From Lewinella sp. (GTDB lineage: Bacteria; Bacteroidota; Bacteroidia; Chitinophagales; Saprospiraceae): a stretch of 51,072 nt of DNA. Positions 38,631 to 46,443 of the stretch are shown one piece after another. The translations under genes and the position numbers were made by a program. Numbering within the stretch: the first letter of the stretch is position 1; each line of letters starts with the position of its first letter. Location: assembly GCA_020436695.1 (NCBI GenBank), contig JAGQXH010000001.1:1-51072 (forward strand), given 5' to 3'. The notes below the pieces were generated by a model, which was given only the letters and a program-made list of their open reading frames with translations, had not been told where the DNA came from and made no database searches.

Positions 38631-38861
38631 ATCGGTGCCTTTACCTACCATTTTCTGCGCCAGCAAACTTTTGTAGACGACAAAGCCTGGATGCGGGCCA
38701 TGATCCCTCACCACAGTTCTGCTATCATGGTGAGTCAAAAGGCACATCTTAAAGATCCGGAGGCGATCCAACTGGCCAAAGATATTATTGAGGCTCAGAA
38801 GCGCGAGATCGCCCAGATGAAAAAGATGCTGCAGCGCCTGGAAGAGACGAAGGAGCCATGA
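38631..38861 (+). pseudogene. DUF305 remnant, C-terminal part only
   Basis: After an in-frame stop at 38628 the sequence reads HFLRQQTFVDDKAWMRAMI, followed by PHHSSAIMVSQKAHLKDPE, and ends in a normal stop at 38859. IPHHSSAI is the diagnostic DUF305 metal-binding motif. The usual N-terminal membrane segment is absent and the only internal starts (38691 or 38700) would give about 55 residues. DUF305 proteins accompany copper and other metal resistance, which fits the island. Confidence 0.7.
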
Positions 38862-38911
38862 TCTTTTTCCCGTGGACGGCAAGCGGGAAACAAAAAAACA
38901 CTAAATATTTT

Positions 38912-38962
38912 GGTCATTTCATTTATTTATCGCAATATTGCAATTAATAAATGAAATTGACC
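38912..38962. promoter_or_regulatory. ArsR operator 1 within a 51-base palindrome
   Basis: The core ATCGCAATATTGCAAT (38929-38944) is almost symmetrical around GCAATATTGC. It sits inside a larger palindrome that begins GGTCATTTCATTTATT and ends AATAAATGAAATTGACC, immediately before the arsR ATG at 38964. A near-identical core precedes the next gene. This is the expected autoregulatory site. Confidence 0.75.
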
Positions 38963-38963
38963 A

Positions 38964-39296
38964 ATGGGCCTGACCAAAACCGAGAATTTTACCGCCACAC
39001 AAAACGAGCTGGCCACCATAGCCAAAGCGCTGGGTCATCCGGCCCGGATCGCCATCATTCAGCATCTGCTGGCGATCAACTCCTGCATCTGCGGTGATCT
39101 GGTGGATGAAATACCACTGGCCCAACCCACTATTTCGAGGCATTTGAAGGAACTGAAAGCCATCGGCATTATCCAGGGCACCATTGAAGGTACCAGTGTG
39201 AATTACTGTATCGATCCGGAAAGATGGCGGGAGATCCAGAACCTGCTTAACGGCTTGTTCAACACTTATGCGGGTGATGAGCCTTGTGATTGCTGA
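38964..39296 (+). CDS. arsR: ArsR-family metalloregulator
   Basis: A 110-residue winged-helix repressor. HPARIAIIQHLLAI is the first helix, SCICGDLVDEI carries the paired Cys in the C-x-C form of arsenite sensors, and PLAQPTISRHLKELKAIGII is the recognition helix and wing region. Two more Cys lie at the C-terminus (EPCDC). It starts two bases after a long palindrome, its likely own operator, and the same core recurs before the next gene. Binding of As(III) would release the DNA and induce arsR, the arsC-like gene and arsM. Confidence 0.9.
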   Translation: MGLTKTENFTATQNELATIAKALGHPARIAIIQHLLAINSCICGDLVDEIPLAQPTISRHLKELKAIGIIQGTIEGTSVNYCIDPERWREIQNLLNGLFNTYAGDEPCDC

Positions 39297-39314
39297 TATT
39301 TTTTTGCCCTAATT

Positions 39315-39333
39315 TATCGCAAAATTGCAATAA
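39315..39333. promoter_or_regulatory. ArsR operator 2
   Basis: TATCGCAAAATTGCAAT lies 9 bases before the start at 39342. It differs by a single base from operator 1 (TATCGCAATATTGCAAT). A second site between the genes suggests internal control by the same regulator. Confidence 0.75.
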
Positions 39334-39341
39334 AGTAATAA

Positions 39342-39983
39342 ATGTATACCGTCAAAGATATTTTCTATCTGGCCCTTACCGCTTATATCGGCCAGATAGT
39401 AATGGAAGTCGATCTGATCCCGGAGGAACGCAAAATGCTCTTACGACAACTGGCCACCTACATCCGGAACAAACTGGATCAGGGCGAGCGGGTGACACTG
39501 AACTTCATCTGTACCCATAATTCGCGTCGCAGCCACATCAGTCAGATCTGGGCAGCCACGGCGGCAGCCTGGTACGGACTGGATCACATCAGCACCTATT
39601 CCGGCGGAACAGAAGCCACCGCCTTCAATCCGCGTGCTGTAAAGGCCATGGAACGGGCGGGTTTTCACATTTATCAACCTAGGGGAGAAAACCCTCATTA
39701 CAACGTCCGTTTCAGTGAGTACGCTCCAGCCCTGGAATGCTTTTCCAAGACCTACGATGATCCTTTCAATCCGGCGCAGGGGTTTGCCGCTATCATGACC
39801 TGTTCGGATGCGGATGAGCACTGCCCCTATATTCCGGGCACGGAATTAAGACTGGCTTTGACGTACAGCGATCCCAAGGAGGCTGATGGTACGACAGAAG
39901 AAGCCAATAGATACGACGAAAGGGTACGACAGATCGGTCGCGAGATCTTTTATGCCATGCACCTGGTCCATCAGCTGCAGTAA
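39342..39983 (+). CDS. Arsenate reductase-like low-molecular-weight phosphatase
   Basis: A 213-residue protein of the LMW tyrosine phosphatase/ArsC fold. The catalytic P-loop is CTHNSRRS (C57, CX5R), which follows TLNFI as in this fold; the later Cys pattern is less clear. An N-terminal extension of about 45 residues precedes the domain and differs from classical ArsC. The gene lies 45 bases after arsR behind its own ArsR-type site, so arsenate reduction is the likely role, but the P-loop (CTHNSRRS and not CTGNSCRS) leaves a general phosphatase possible. Confidence 0.8.
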   Translation: MYTVKDIFYLALTAYIGQIVMEVDLIPEERKMLLRQLATYIRNKLDQGERVTLNFICTHNSRRSHISQIWAATAAAWYGLDHISTYSGGTEATAFNPRAVKAMERAGFHIYQPRGENPHYNVRFSEYAPALECFSKTYDDPFNPAQGFAAIMTCSDADEHCPYIPGTELRLALTYSDPKEADGTTEEANRYDERVRQIGREIFYAMHLVHQLQ

Positions 39984-40027
39984 CCATCAACGCACAAAAA
40001 TTCGATTAATAGTAAAAATATCCGAGA

Positions 40028-40912
40028 ATGAAATCTGAAGTAGAACTAAAACAGATCGTACAGGAGAAATACGCCAAAATTGCCGAACAGGGCAAAGTGG
40101 AAAATGCCGCTTCCTGCTGCGGAGCTACAACGCCTTCCAATAAGGTGTACAACATCATGATGGATGATTATTCGGAAGTGGACGGTTATGCACCGGAAGC
40201 GGACCTTGGCCTGGGTTGCGGATTGCCTACCCAATTCGCCCAAATATCCAAAGGCGATACGGTGATCGACCTGGGTTCCGGAGCGGGCAACGACTGTTTT
40301 GTAGCCCGGCACGAAACCGGTCCGGAAGGCAAAGTGATCGGTATCGACTTCACGCCGGCCATGATCAAAAAGGCCCGTGCAAATGCAGAAAAACTGGGTT
40401 TCAATAATGTAGAATTCCGGGAAGGGGATATCGATGATATGCCGGTAAGTGATGCCGTAGCCGATGTGGTAGTCAGTAATTGCGTCCTGAACCTGGTGCC
40501 CAACAAACCGAAAGTGATCGCCGAGATCTTCCGCGTGCTCAAGCCGGGTGGGCATTTCAGTATTTCAGATATTGTACTGGTAGGGAATCTACCGGATGCT
40601 CTGCGGGAAGATGCAGAAATGTACGCCGGATGCGTAGCGGGTGCTATTCAGAAAGCGGATTACCTGCAACAGATCGAAGATGCCGGTTTCGTCGATATTA
40701 CGGTGCAAAAGGAAAAGCCCATCGTCATTCCGGATGATATCTTATCCAAGTATCTTCCGGCAGAAGAAGTCAAAACCTTTAATCAGCAGGATACGGGTAT
40801 TTTCAGTGTGTCAGTGTATGCTGCCAAACCGGGTGCGAAGAGCAAAAAAATCAGTCTCCCGCTTGCTGAAGTGACTTCCAGGGATTGTGCCCCGGGTTCC
40901 GGTTGCTGCTAA
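40028..40912 (+). CDS. arsM: Arsenite S-adenosylmethionine methyltransferase
   Basis: A 294-residue class I methyltransferase. The SAM motif is VIDLGSGAGNDCFVA. As-binding Cys candidates are the CC pair at 30-31, C64 in GLGCG, and those in SNCVLNLVP and YAGCVAGA, the usual ArsM set. A C-terminal GCC is added. It methylates As(III) to mono-, di- and trimethyl forms, giving volatile or less retained species. It follows the arsC-like gene by 45 bases and ends in a strong hairpin, so arsR, the phosphatase and arsM are one transcript. Confidence 0.93.
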   Translation: MKSEVELKQIVQEKYAKIAEQGKVENAASCCGATTPSNKVYNIMMDDYSEVDGYAPEADLGLGCGLPTQFAQISKGDTVIDLGSGAGNDCFVARHETGPEGKVIGIDFTPAMIKKARANAEKLGFNNVEFREGDIDDMPVSDAVADVVVSNCVLNLVPNKPKVIAEIFRVLKPGGHFSISDIVLVGNLPDALREDAEMYAGCVAGAIQKADYLQQIEDAGFVDITVQKEKPIVIPDDILSKYLPAEEVKTFNQQDTGIFSVSVYAAKPGAKSKKISLPLAEVTSRDCAPGSGCC

Positions 40913-40967
40913 TCAAGTACCTGATCATAAGGAATGCTCCCTACTTTCCGGCTATCTCTTTTTTATC

Positions 40968-41013
40968 GTTGCCGGTTGCCGGTTAATCAGTTGACAAACC
41001 GGCAACCGGTAAC
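40968..41013. terminator. Strong hairpin between arsM and the convergent ankyrin gene
   Basis: GTTGCCGGTTGCCGGTT (40968-40984) pairs with AACCGGCAACCGGTAAC (40997-41013) with a single mismatch and a 12-base loop. It lies between the ends of two convergent genes, so it can serve as a two-way terminator. The tandem GTTGCCG units also look like a repeat element. Confidence 0.6.
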
Positions 41014-41023
41014 AGCTACCCCC

Positions 41024-41573
41024 TCAATAGTCACTGCTGGTGTTGCTTACTTCCAATACTGCATCTACGATCTCCGGATCGGTCAGATCACCGAAGTTCT
41101 GGCGGTCGGTAGCAGTCAGTCCATTAAAATCTTCTATTTCTACATCGGCACCGGCCCGGGCCAGCAGATCTGCCACTACACCGTGTCCTTCACGGGCGGC
41201 GGAAATGATCGGGGTTTCACCTACCATATGGAAGTTCACCTTCGGCATTGGCCAGATTGATCACTGCTTTTTCTTCCAGAAATTGGACCATCTCCTCATC
41301 ATTGTTTTTGATGGCACGCGTCAGAGCGTTCTCACCGCCATCGTCGAATGCATAAAAGTAATGTGGTTTAAATTTATCTTTTGCTGCTTCCAGATTGCCC
41401 GATTGTACGGCAATAAGAAATTCTGCCTGTTGTTGCAGGTCGGTCTCTTCGTATCTGGTCAGTTTCTTGTTTTGGCTCTTGGTGATATCCGCAGCCTCGG
41501 GGTTTTGGGCAAAGGTGCTCGTTGCGATGAATATCAGCAGGGTCAGCAGCACGGAGGTAAGTGTGGATCTCAT
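41024..41573 (-). pseudogene. Secreted ankyrin-repeat protein, interrupted by a 19-base insertion
   Basis: The 5' part (41573 down to about 41240) has a signal peptide (LLTLLIFIATSTFAQ) and ankyrin-type helices with ENALTRAIKNNDEEMVQFL. The 3' part (41024-41248) holds ETPIISAAREGHGVVADLL. Joined by removing 19 bases they give NAEGETPIISAAREG, a normal ankyrin turn. The insertion is 13 bases (41222-41234) between two copies of TTCACC (41216-41221, 41235-41240), which looks like the footprint of an excised element. Small ankyrin proteins often sit by redox or metal genes. Confidence 0.75.
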
Positions 41574-42013
41574 GTTGTTTACTTTTGGTTTTAAAAATAT
41601 GATGTGGTATCACGGAAAACTGTTTAGCATCAATTAGTATTACAGTCTGCCGTAACACCTTAAATTCAAAAACGAGCAAGACATAATTACTGGAAAGACA
41701 GGCCCGAAAAAAGCTGATAAAAAATAGCTGGAAGCCCAAAATTAATGGGAAATAATGGAATCTTTTTTGCCAAAAAAACGAATAATATATATAGATCTGA
41801 TCATAGGACAAACCAACTTACCGAACGACACTTCCGATCCCATCTGACTTCATCTTTAATTTCTGCAGCAGCAGTCCTGCACCGGCCATAGCTATGCCCG
41901 GAGTGGATCTGCTTACGCTGTTGAGATCGTCAGATAAGGCCGGACCCGGAGAAATTCTTTACAGCTGACTAATAGTTCATTGTTCACCCATTACCTCTAT
42001 AAACCATAATCAC
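41574..42013. other. Intergenic region without a convincing gene
   Basis: It is AT-rich near 41640-41810, with a small dyad TTTTTTGCCAAAAAAA (about 41763-41778), and more GC-rich from 41820. No frame with a good start and family is seen. A short minus-strand frame at about 41820-41940 is doubtful and listed under rejected items. The promoter of the penicillin-binding protein gene should be in the right part. Confidence 0.4.
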
Positions 42014-44380
42014 ATGAACGATCTAATTACCAGTGCTCAACTGCAGTTAGCTCGCGCGTGTGCACTGCTGTATCAATTTGTAGAATTGCCGGAATATTGG
42101 CGTGCATACCGTCGGCGTAAACCCTGGCAGGCATATTCCCTGCAGGCTGTAATGTTTCTCTTGCTTACCTCGCTCCTGTTGGTTTTTCTGTTCATCCAAA
42201 GCATCCGCTGGGGGAGTTACGGCCCGCTTCCCACGCGCGAAGACCTGCACCATATCTCCCATCATCTGGCATCCGAAGTATACGCTGCGGATGGGTCGGT
42301 GCTCGGCCGTTATTATTTTGAGAACCGAAGTTATTTACATTATGATGAGATACCAAAATCGCTGATCAATGCATTGGTGGCCACTGAGGACACCCGGTTT
42401 TTTCAGCACCATGGGATCGACTGGCAATCCTGGGGCCGCGTGTTACTGAAAACCATTTTCCTGAATGATAAAACCCAGGGAGGCGGCAGTACCATTACCC
42501 AACAGTTGGCTAAGAATTTGTATCCCCGCCAGGATTTCGGTAAATATTCCCTGCTGATCAATAAGCTGAAAGAAGTACTCATTGCCCGGCGATTGGAAGA
42601 TCTCTACTCTAAAGAGGAGATCCTGGAACTTTATCTCAACACCGTCTCCTTCAGTGAAAATACCTATGGGATCAAGGTGGCAGCCTATCGTTTTTTCAAC
42701 AGATCTCCCGAAGCCTTACGGCCCGAGCAGATCGCCGTGCTTATCGGCATGTTGAAAGCTACAGCCCATTATAACCCCATGCGCCATCCTCAGCAGGCGA
42801 TCGAGCGCCGCAATCTGGTGCTTGATCGCATGGAACAGGATCACTATTTGTCGGCCGGGGCTGTGGATTCGCTGCAACAACTGCCCTTGTCAATCAATTA
42901 TCAGCCCCTGACCGCCAATACCGGACCAGCCACCTATTTTCGGGAAAAGCTTCGTCTGGAGTTGAGGGATCTGCTACGCGATGTGTACAAGCCCAGTGGT
43001 ATGCGTTACAATATCTATACCGACGGCTTGAAGATCTATACCACTATCGATGCACAATTGCAACAGTATGCGGAATCGGCCGTCACGCAGCACATGACGG
43101 AATTACAGCAGGCATTTACGGACCATCTGCACGGTGAAGCTCCCTGGACCAATGACAGCCTGTTCCGGGAAGTAGTCTATCAGTCGGAGCCCTATATCAG
43201 TCTGGCGGAAAAATGCCTGTCGGTTACAACAATTGATTCGATCCTGTCCATTCCTCATCCGATGCGGATCTATCGATCTCCTGGTCAGGATGAAGCAGTA
43301 ATGATGAGCCCGCTGGATTCTATCCGTCACTACATGTCTTTCCTCAATGCCGGTTTTATGGCTGCTGAGCCGTCCACCGGAGCCGTGCGGGCTTGGGTGG
43401 GCGGGATTGACCACGAATATTTTAAGTATGACCACGTTAGTTCCCGGCGATCGGTGGGATCTACTTTTAAACCCTTCGTATATGCCGCTGCCATCCGGAA
43501 AGGTTATCATCCCTGCATGTATACGCCGAATGTACTGGCTACCTATTGGCGGTATGAAGGTTGGAAGCCGCGAAATGCCGATCATAAATACGGGGGGCTC
43601 TATTCGATGGAAGGCGGCTTGATCCATTCGGTGAATACCATTGCGGTGCAAACGGCTTTGCGGGCCAGACCCAAGTCCGTAGCCGCTCTGGCCCACCAGA
43701 TGGGATTGGAAGGAGATATCCCCGGAGTACCTGCTGTGGCATTAGGTGTTGCGGATGCTTCGTTGGAAGAAATGGTGACTGCCTACAGCGTGTTTGCCAA
43801 TCGAGGGAAACGACCCGAGTTATACTACATACGCAGGATCGAAGACCGGAACGGAGAGGTACTGGCCAATTTCGAGTCACAGGTCGACAGCAGTCGCTGG
43901 GAGCGTGTTTTGCAGCCCCGCGAGGCTGACCTGATGAATGAAATGCTTCGACAGACGCCTATTAAAGGGACAGCCATGCGCCTGCGTTACCGCTACCAGC
44001 TCACCAACGATCTGGCTGGAAAGACCGGTACCAGTCAAGAACAGGCCGATGGCTGGTTCATGGGCTATACGCCCGAACTCGTTGCCGGAGTATGGGTGGG
44101 CGCAGAGTATCCCTTTGTGCGTTTCCGTAACCTCCAACTCGGCCAGGGAGCCAATACCGCGTTGCCGATCTTTGCGGAATTCATGCTCCAGGTGAATCAG
44201 GATGCCTCTTTTTGTGACCTTAGTGAAGCCCGCTTTCCAGAGCCGTCGACAGAAGTGCTGTCTATGCTCCATTGCCCGAACATTGTCTGGCCGGAGCAGG
44301 ATTCTACGGCAACGGAAGAAGGGGTCATAGCTGCAGTCAAACCGGAGGAAGCAACAGCGGCTGGAGTTGTGGAGAAATAA
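42014..44380 (+). CDS. Class A penicillin-binding protein (PBP1A-like)
   Basis: A 788-residue bifunctional peptidoglycan synthase. A cytoplasmic tail and one transmembrane helix (AVMFLLLTSLLLVFLFI, about 45-61) are followed by the glycosyltransferase with catalytic Glu in ATEDTRFFQHHG (E125) and the conserved GGSTITQQLAKNL. The transpeptidase has the S-x-x-K motif STFK (S483, K486), SVNTI (SxN) and KTGTSQ (K670). All catalytic residues are present. It polymerises and crosslinks glycan strands in the periplasm. It is unrelated to its neighbours and likely a single-gene unit. Confidence 0.93.
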   Translation: MNDLITSAQLQLARACALLYQFVELPEYWRAYRRRKPWQAYSLQAVMFLLLTSLLLVFLFIQSIRWGSYGPLPTREDLHHISHHLASEVYAADGSVLGRYYFENRSYLHYDEIPKSLINALVATEDTRFFQHHGIDWQSWGRVLLKTIFLNDKTQGGGSTITQQLAKNLYPRQDFGKYSLLINKLKEVLIARRLEDLYSKEEILELYLNTVSFSENTYGIKVAAYRFFNRSPEALRPEQIAVLIGMLKATAHYNPMRHPQQAIERRNLVLDRMEQDHYLSAGAVDSLQQLPLSINYQPLTANTGPATYFREKLRLELRDLLRDVYKPSGMRYNIYTDGLKIYTTIDAQLQQYAESAVTQHMTELQQAFTDHLHGEAPWTNDSLFREVVYQSEPYISLAEKCLSVTTIDSILSIPHPMRIYRSPGQDEAVMMSPLDSIRHYMSFLNAGFMAAEPSTGAVRAWVGGIDHEYFKYDHVSSRRSVGSTFKPFVYAAAIRKGYHPCMYTPNVLATYWRYEGWKPRNADHKYGGLYSMEGGLIHSVNTIAVQTALRARPKSVAALAHQMGLEGDIPGVPAVALGVADASLEEMVTAYSVFANRGKRPELYYIRRIEDRNGEVLANFESQVDSSRWERVLQPREADLMNEMLRQTPIKGTAMRLRYRYQLTNDLAGKTGTSQEQADGWFMGYTPELVAGVWVGAEYPFVRFRNLQLGQGANTALPIFAEFMLQVNQDASFCDLSEARFPEPSTEVLSMLHCPNIVWPEQDSTATEEGVIAAVKPEEATAAGVVEK

Positions 44381-44409
44381 ATAACAAGATCAGGCGCAAG
44401 ATCAAGTTA

Positions 44410-44496
44410 CAAGTTCAGGGAATTGCTTCAAACTTTGGAATAATAGCTCTTATTCATAACACGGGGACATTGAACTTGAGGGTGAGCTTGAACTTG
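44410..44496. repeat. Dyads CAAGTTCA / TGAACTTG after the PBP gene
   Basis: CAAGTTCA (44410-44417) can pair with either TGAACTTG at 44471-44478 or at 44489-44496; the second is followed by CTTTTTGG. It lies between the convergent ends of the PBP and HAD genes and could form alternative terminator hairpins. Confidence 0.4.
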
Positions 44497-44506
44497 CTTT
44501 TTGGTC

Positions 44507-45175
44507 TTACACATAATCCAACAGCTCCGTGATCCGGTCGATAACCGCATCCGGGGCGGCTGTCAGCAGTTCCTCACGCGACTGCGCTCCGGTAGTAATG
44601 CCCAGCGAATAACGAACGCCGGCATTCTGCCCTTCTTCAATATCGATCTTTGAATCACCAACCTTGACGACTTCCAAGGCACTACAGTTCCACTTGTCCA
44701 TGGCCAGTTGGATCATATCCGGAGCCGGCCGGCTGTTGGCGACCATATCGGCAGTGATCAGGTCTTCTATATCCTGGCCGACGGTTATCCCAACCTTATC
44801 GAGGATCTTTTGCGCCACATCTTCCGTATAACCGGTATTGAAAATGCGAACAACTCCTTTTGCTTTTAAGGTAGAAAGCACATCCGGAAGGTCATCAAAA
44901 ACTTTCAGCGTTTCTTCTTCGTAAGCCCGGTTGAGATGGGCTTTGAAATACTGGTGTATATTGTCCAGCAATTTCGTATCGGGGGCATGCCCCTTCACCT
45001 GGCGGTATACGTCACGAATAGCATCGCGTTTTTCTTTGCCCGCAGCGATGGAAAGCACGGTAGGCAGATCTACCTCACAACCGTAGGCCTGCAATGCTTT
45101 TTGTACGGTTTTATAAACCAGATTATCTTCATTGATGGTGGTGCCGGCCATATCGAAAACGACCATTTTTATCAT
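44507..45175 (-). CDS. Phosphonatase-like HAD hydrolase
   Basis: A 222-residue HAD-fold enzyme. The nucleophile motif is FDMAGTT (D8), the DxAGT form specific to phosphonoacetaldehyde hydrolase and its relatives. The cap has AAGKEKRDAIRDV with a Lys (K49) that aligns with the Schiff-base lysine of true PhnX (GLLK in that family). The acid motif is KVGDSKIDIEEGQNAG. In the family, phosphonoacetaldehyde is cleaved to acetaldehyde and phosphate. It is the last gene of the minus-strand cluster, 26 bases after the FAD oxidoreductase, the usual partner of this HAD subgroup. The Lys alignment is by eye. Confidence 0.85.
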   Translation of the reverse strand: MIKMVVFDMAGTTINEDNLVYKTVQKALQAYGCEVDLPTVLSIAAGKEKRDAIRDVYRQVKGHAPDTKLLDNIHQYFKAHLNRAYEEETLKVFDDLPDVLSTLKAKGVVRIFNTGYTEDVAQKILDKVGITVGQDIEDLITADMVANSRPAPDMIQLAMDKWNCSALEVVKVGDSKIDIEEGQNAGVRYSLGITTGAQSREELLTAAPDAVIDRITELLDYV

Positions 45176-45201
45176 AGTGATTAGGTTTTGATGGTTGACG
45201 T

Positions 45202-46350
45202 TTACCGCCCTAATATTTTATTTAGATGTTGTTCGGCGTAGCCCAGCGAACCGGTCATGCCTTTACCGCCGATACCTGTAACAATATGTACATTCGGATG
45301 AACTTCCATTTCGAATACATCCCGGTCCTTACACTGGCTGTAAATGCCGATCCAGCTTTTTTGGATGTCGTAGTGGTCAAGATCATAAATTTTTCGGGCT
45401 GCCCCCACGATGAAATCATTTATCTCCTGATCGATTCGAAAATCTACTGCTTCACCGGCATCCCAGTACTCATGTGAGTCGCCGAGAATAACACTGCCGT
45501 CATCTGCTTGCTTGAACAGGATGTGGATACCTAGCTGCCGGTTAAAAGCCTGCGCATCCTCTTTTGCCTTTACCCTGGCAAAAGATGGACAGAACTCAAA
45601 ACTTTCGTAGCGCCGGATGGTCCAGCCGGTGAGAATGGAACCTTTGATCCGGCGTTGCGGCTGCGGCCGGGTGATCAACATTTGCAGCTTTACGCTTTGC
45701 AGCGGACTGCCGGCGAATATTTCCGGATACAGACTTTGAAAATCGCTGCCAGAGCAGATGATCACTTTTTCCGCTTCAATTTTTGTACCTCGATTGTTGA
45801 GCAAGCTGTATCGTTCTCCTTGTTCCTCGATGCCAAATACCCAGGTATGGGCGAAGTAGTGCAGGCCTTTTTGTTCCCACAGCAAGCGGGTAATGTGGTG
45901 AATGGCCTGTCGGGGATCGACGGTGACTTCCTGCGGGAAATAAAGACCCCCCAACACATAATCGGCCCGCAAACCCGGGTATTGCTCCAGGCATTCCGCC
46001 CGACTTAAAAGCCGGGATTCGTAATCATCGGCCTTATTGATCTGCGCCAGTTCTTCCAGAAGATTCATTTCTTCCTCATCGGAAGCGATGTAGATACTGC
46101 CTCCCTGCCGGAGACTGATCTCTCCCTGAGCCTGTAGTTTATGGTAAATGTCCAGACTTTTTCGCCCGTAAGCCTGCCATCTGGAATCCATACCGGAGGG
46201 CACGATCTGACCGAAATTGCGTACGGTAGCCCCACAGGGTTGTGGATCTTTTTCAATTACCGCTACTTTCAGGCCGGCCTCCAGTGCGTGATAGGCGTGA
46301 GCGATGCCCAACATGCCTCCGCCGATAATGGCGATATCAAAATGATGCAT
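45202..46350 (-). CDS. FAD-dependent oxidoreductase of the phosphonate-linked (TIGR03364) type
   Basis: A 382-residue DAO-fold enzyme. The FAD-binding start is IAIIGGGMLGIAHAYHALE, then VIEKD for the ribose contact and a late GIGGKGMTGSLGYAE. NVHIVTGIGG is the second FAD-contact strand. Members of this family lie beside phosphonatase-like HADs; characterised relatives oxidise N-methyl-aminoethylphosphonate or aminoethylphosphonate to phosphonoacetaldehyde. That would feed the adjacent HAD directly. Its gene is separated from the PLP gene by a perfect 18-base hairpin, so its level may be set separately. Confidence 0.85.
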   Translation of the reverse strand: MHHFDIAIIGGGMLGIAHAYHALEAGLKVAVIEKDPQPCGATVRNFGQIVPSGMDSRWQAYGRKSLDIYHKLQAQGEISLRQGGSIYIASDEEEMNLLEELAQINKADDYESRLLSRAECLEQYPGLRADYVLGGLYFPQEVTVDPRQAIHHITRLLWEQKGLHYFAHTWVFGIEEQGERYSLLNNRGTKIEAEKVIICSGSDFQSLYPEIFAGSPLQSVKLQMLITRPQPQRRIKGSILTGWTIRRYESFEFCPSFARVKAKEDAQAFNRQLGIHILFKQADDGSVILGDSHEYWDAGEAVDFRIDQEINDFIVGAARKIYDLDHYDIQKSWIGIYSQCKDRDVFEMEVHPNVHIVTGIGGKGMTGSLGYAEQHLNKILGR

Positions 46351-46378
46351 TGATGTTTTTTTGAGTCGCCAGTCGTTG

Positions 46379-46430
46379 AGTCTTCAGTCGTAAGTCTTCC
46401 TTTCTGATGACTGACTTACGACTGAAGACT
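46379..46430. repeat. Perfect 18-base inverted repeat of the GACTTACGACT family
   Basis: AGTCTTCAGTCGTAAGTC (46379-46396) pairs perfectly with GACTTACGACTGAAGACT (46413-46430) around 16 bases. ACTGACTTACGACT (46410-46423) is also in the element at 2424-2580. It lies between two co-directional genes of the phosphonate cluster and could end or process their transcript. Confidence 0.75.
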
Positions 46431-46443
46431 TACTGACTTATGA

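Noticed and set aside
38598..38882. Minus-strand frame opposite the DUF305 remnant
   Set aside because: The coding signal (IPHHSSAI motif) is on the plus strand; the minus frame is a shadow.
41822..41950. Minus-strand frame reading STPGIAMAGAGLLLQKLK, considered as a remnant type IX sorting domain
   Set aside because: Only a loose resemblance, no gene body upstream and no start; left as intergenic.
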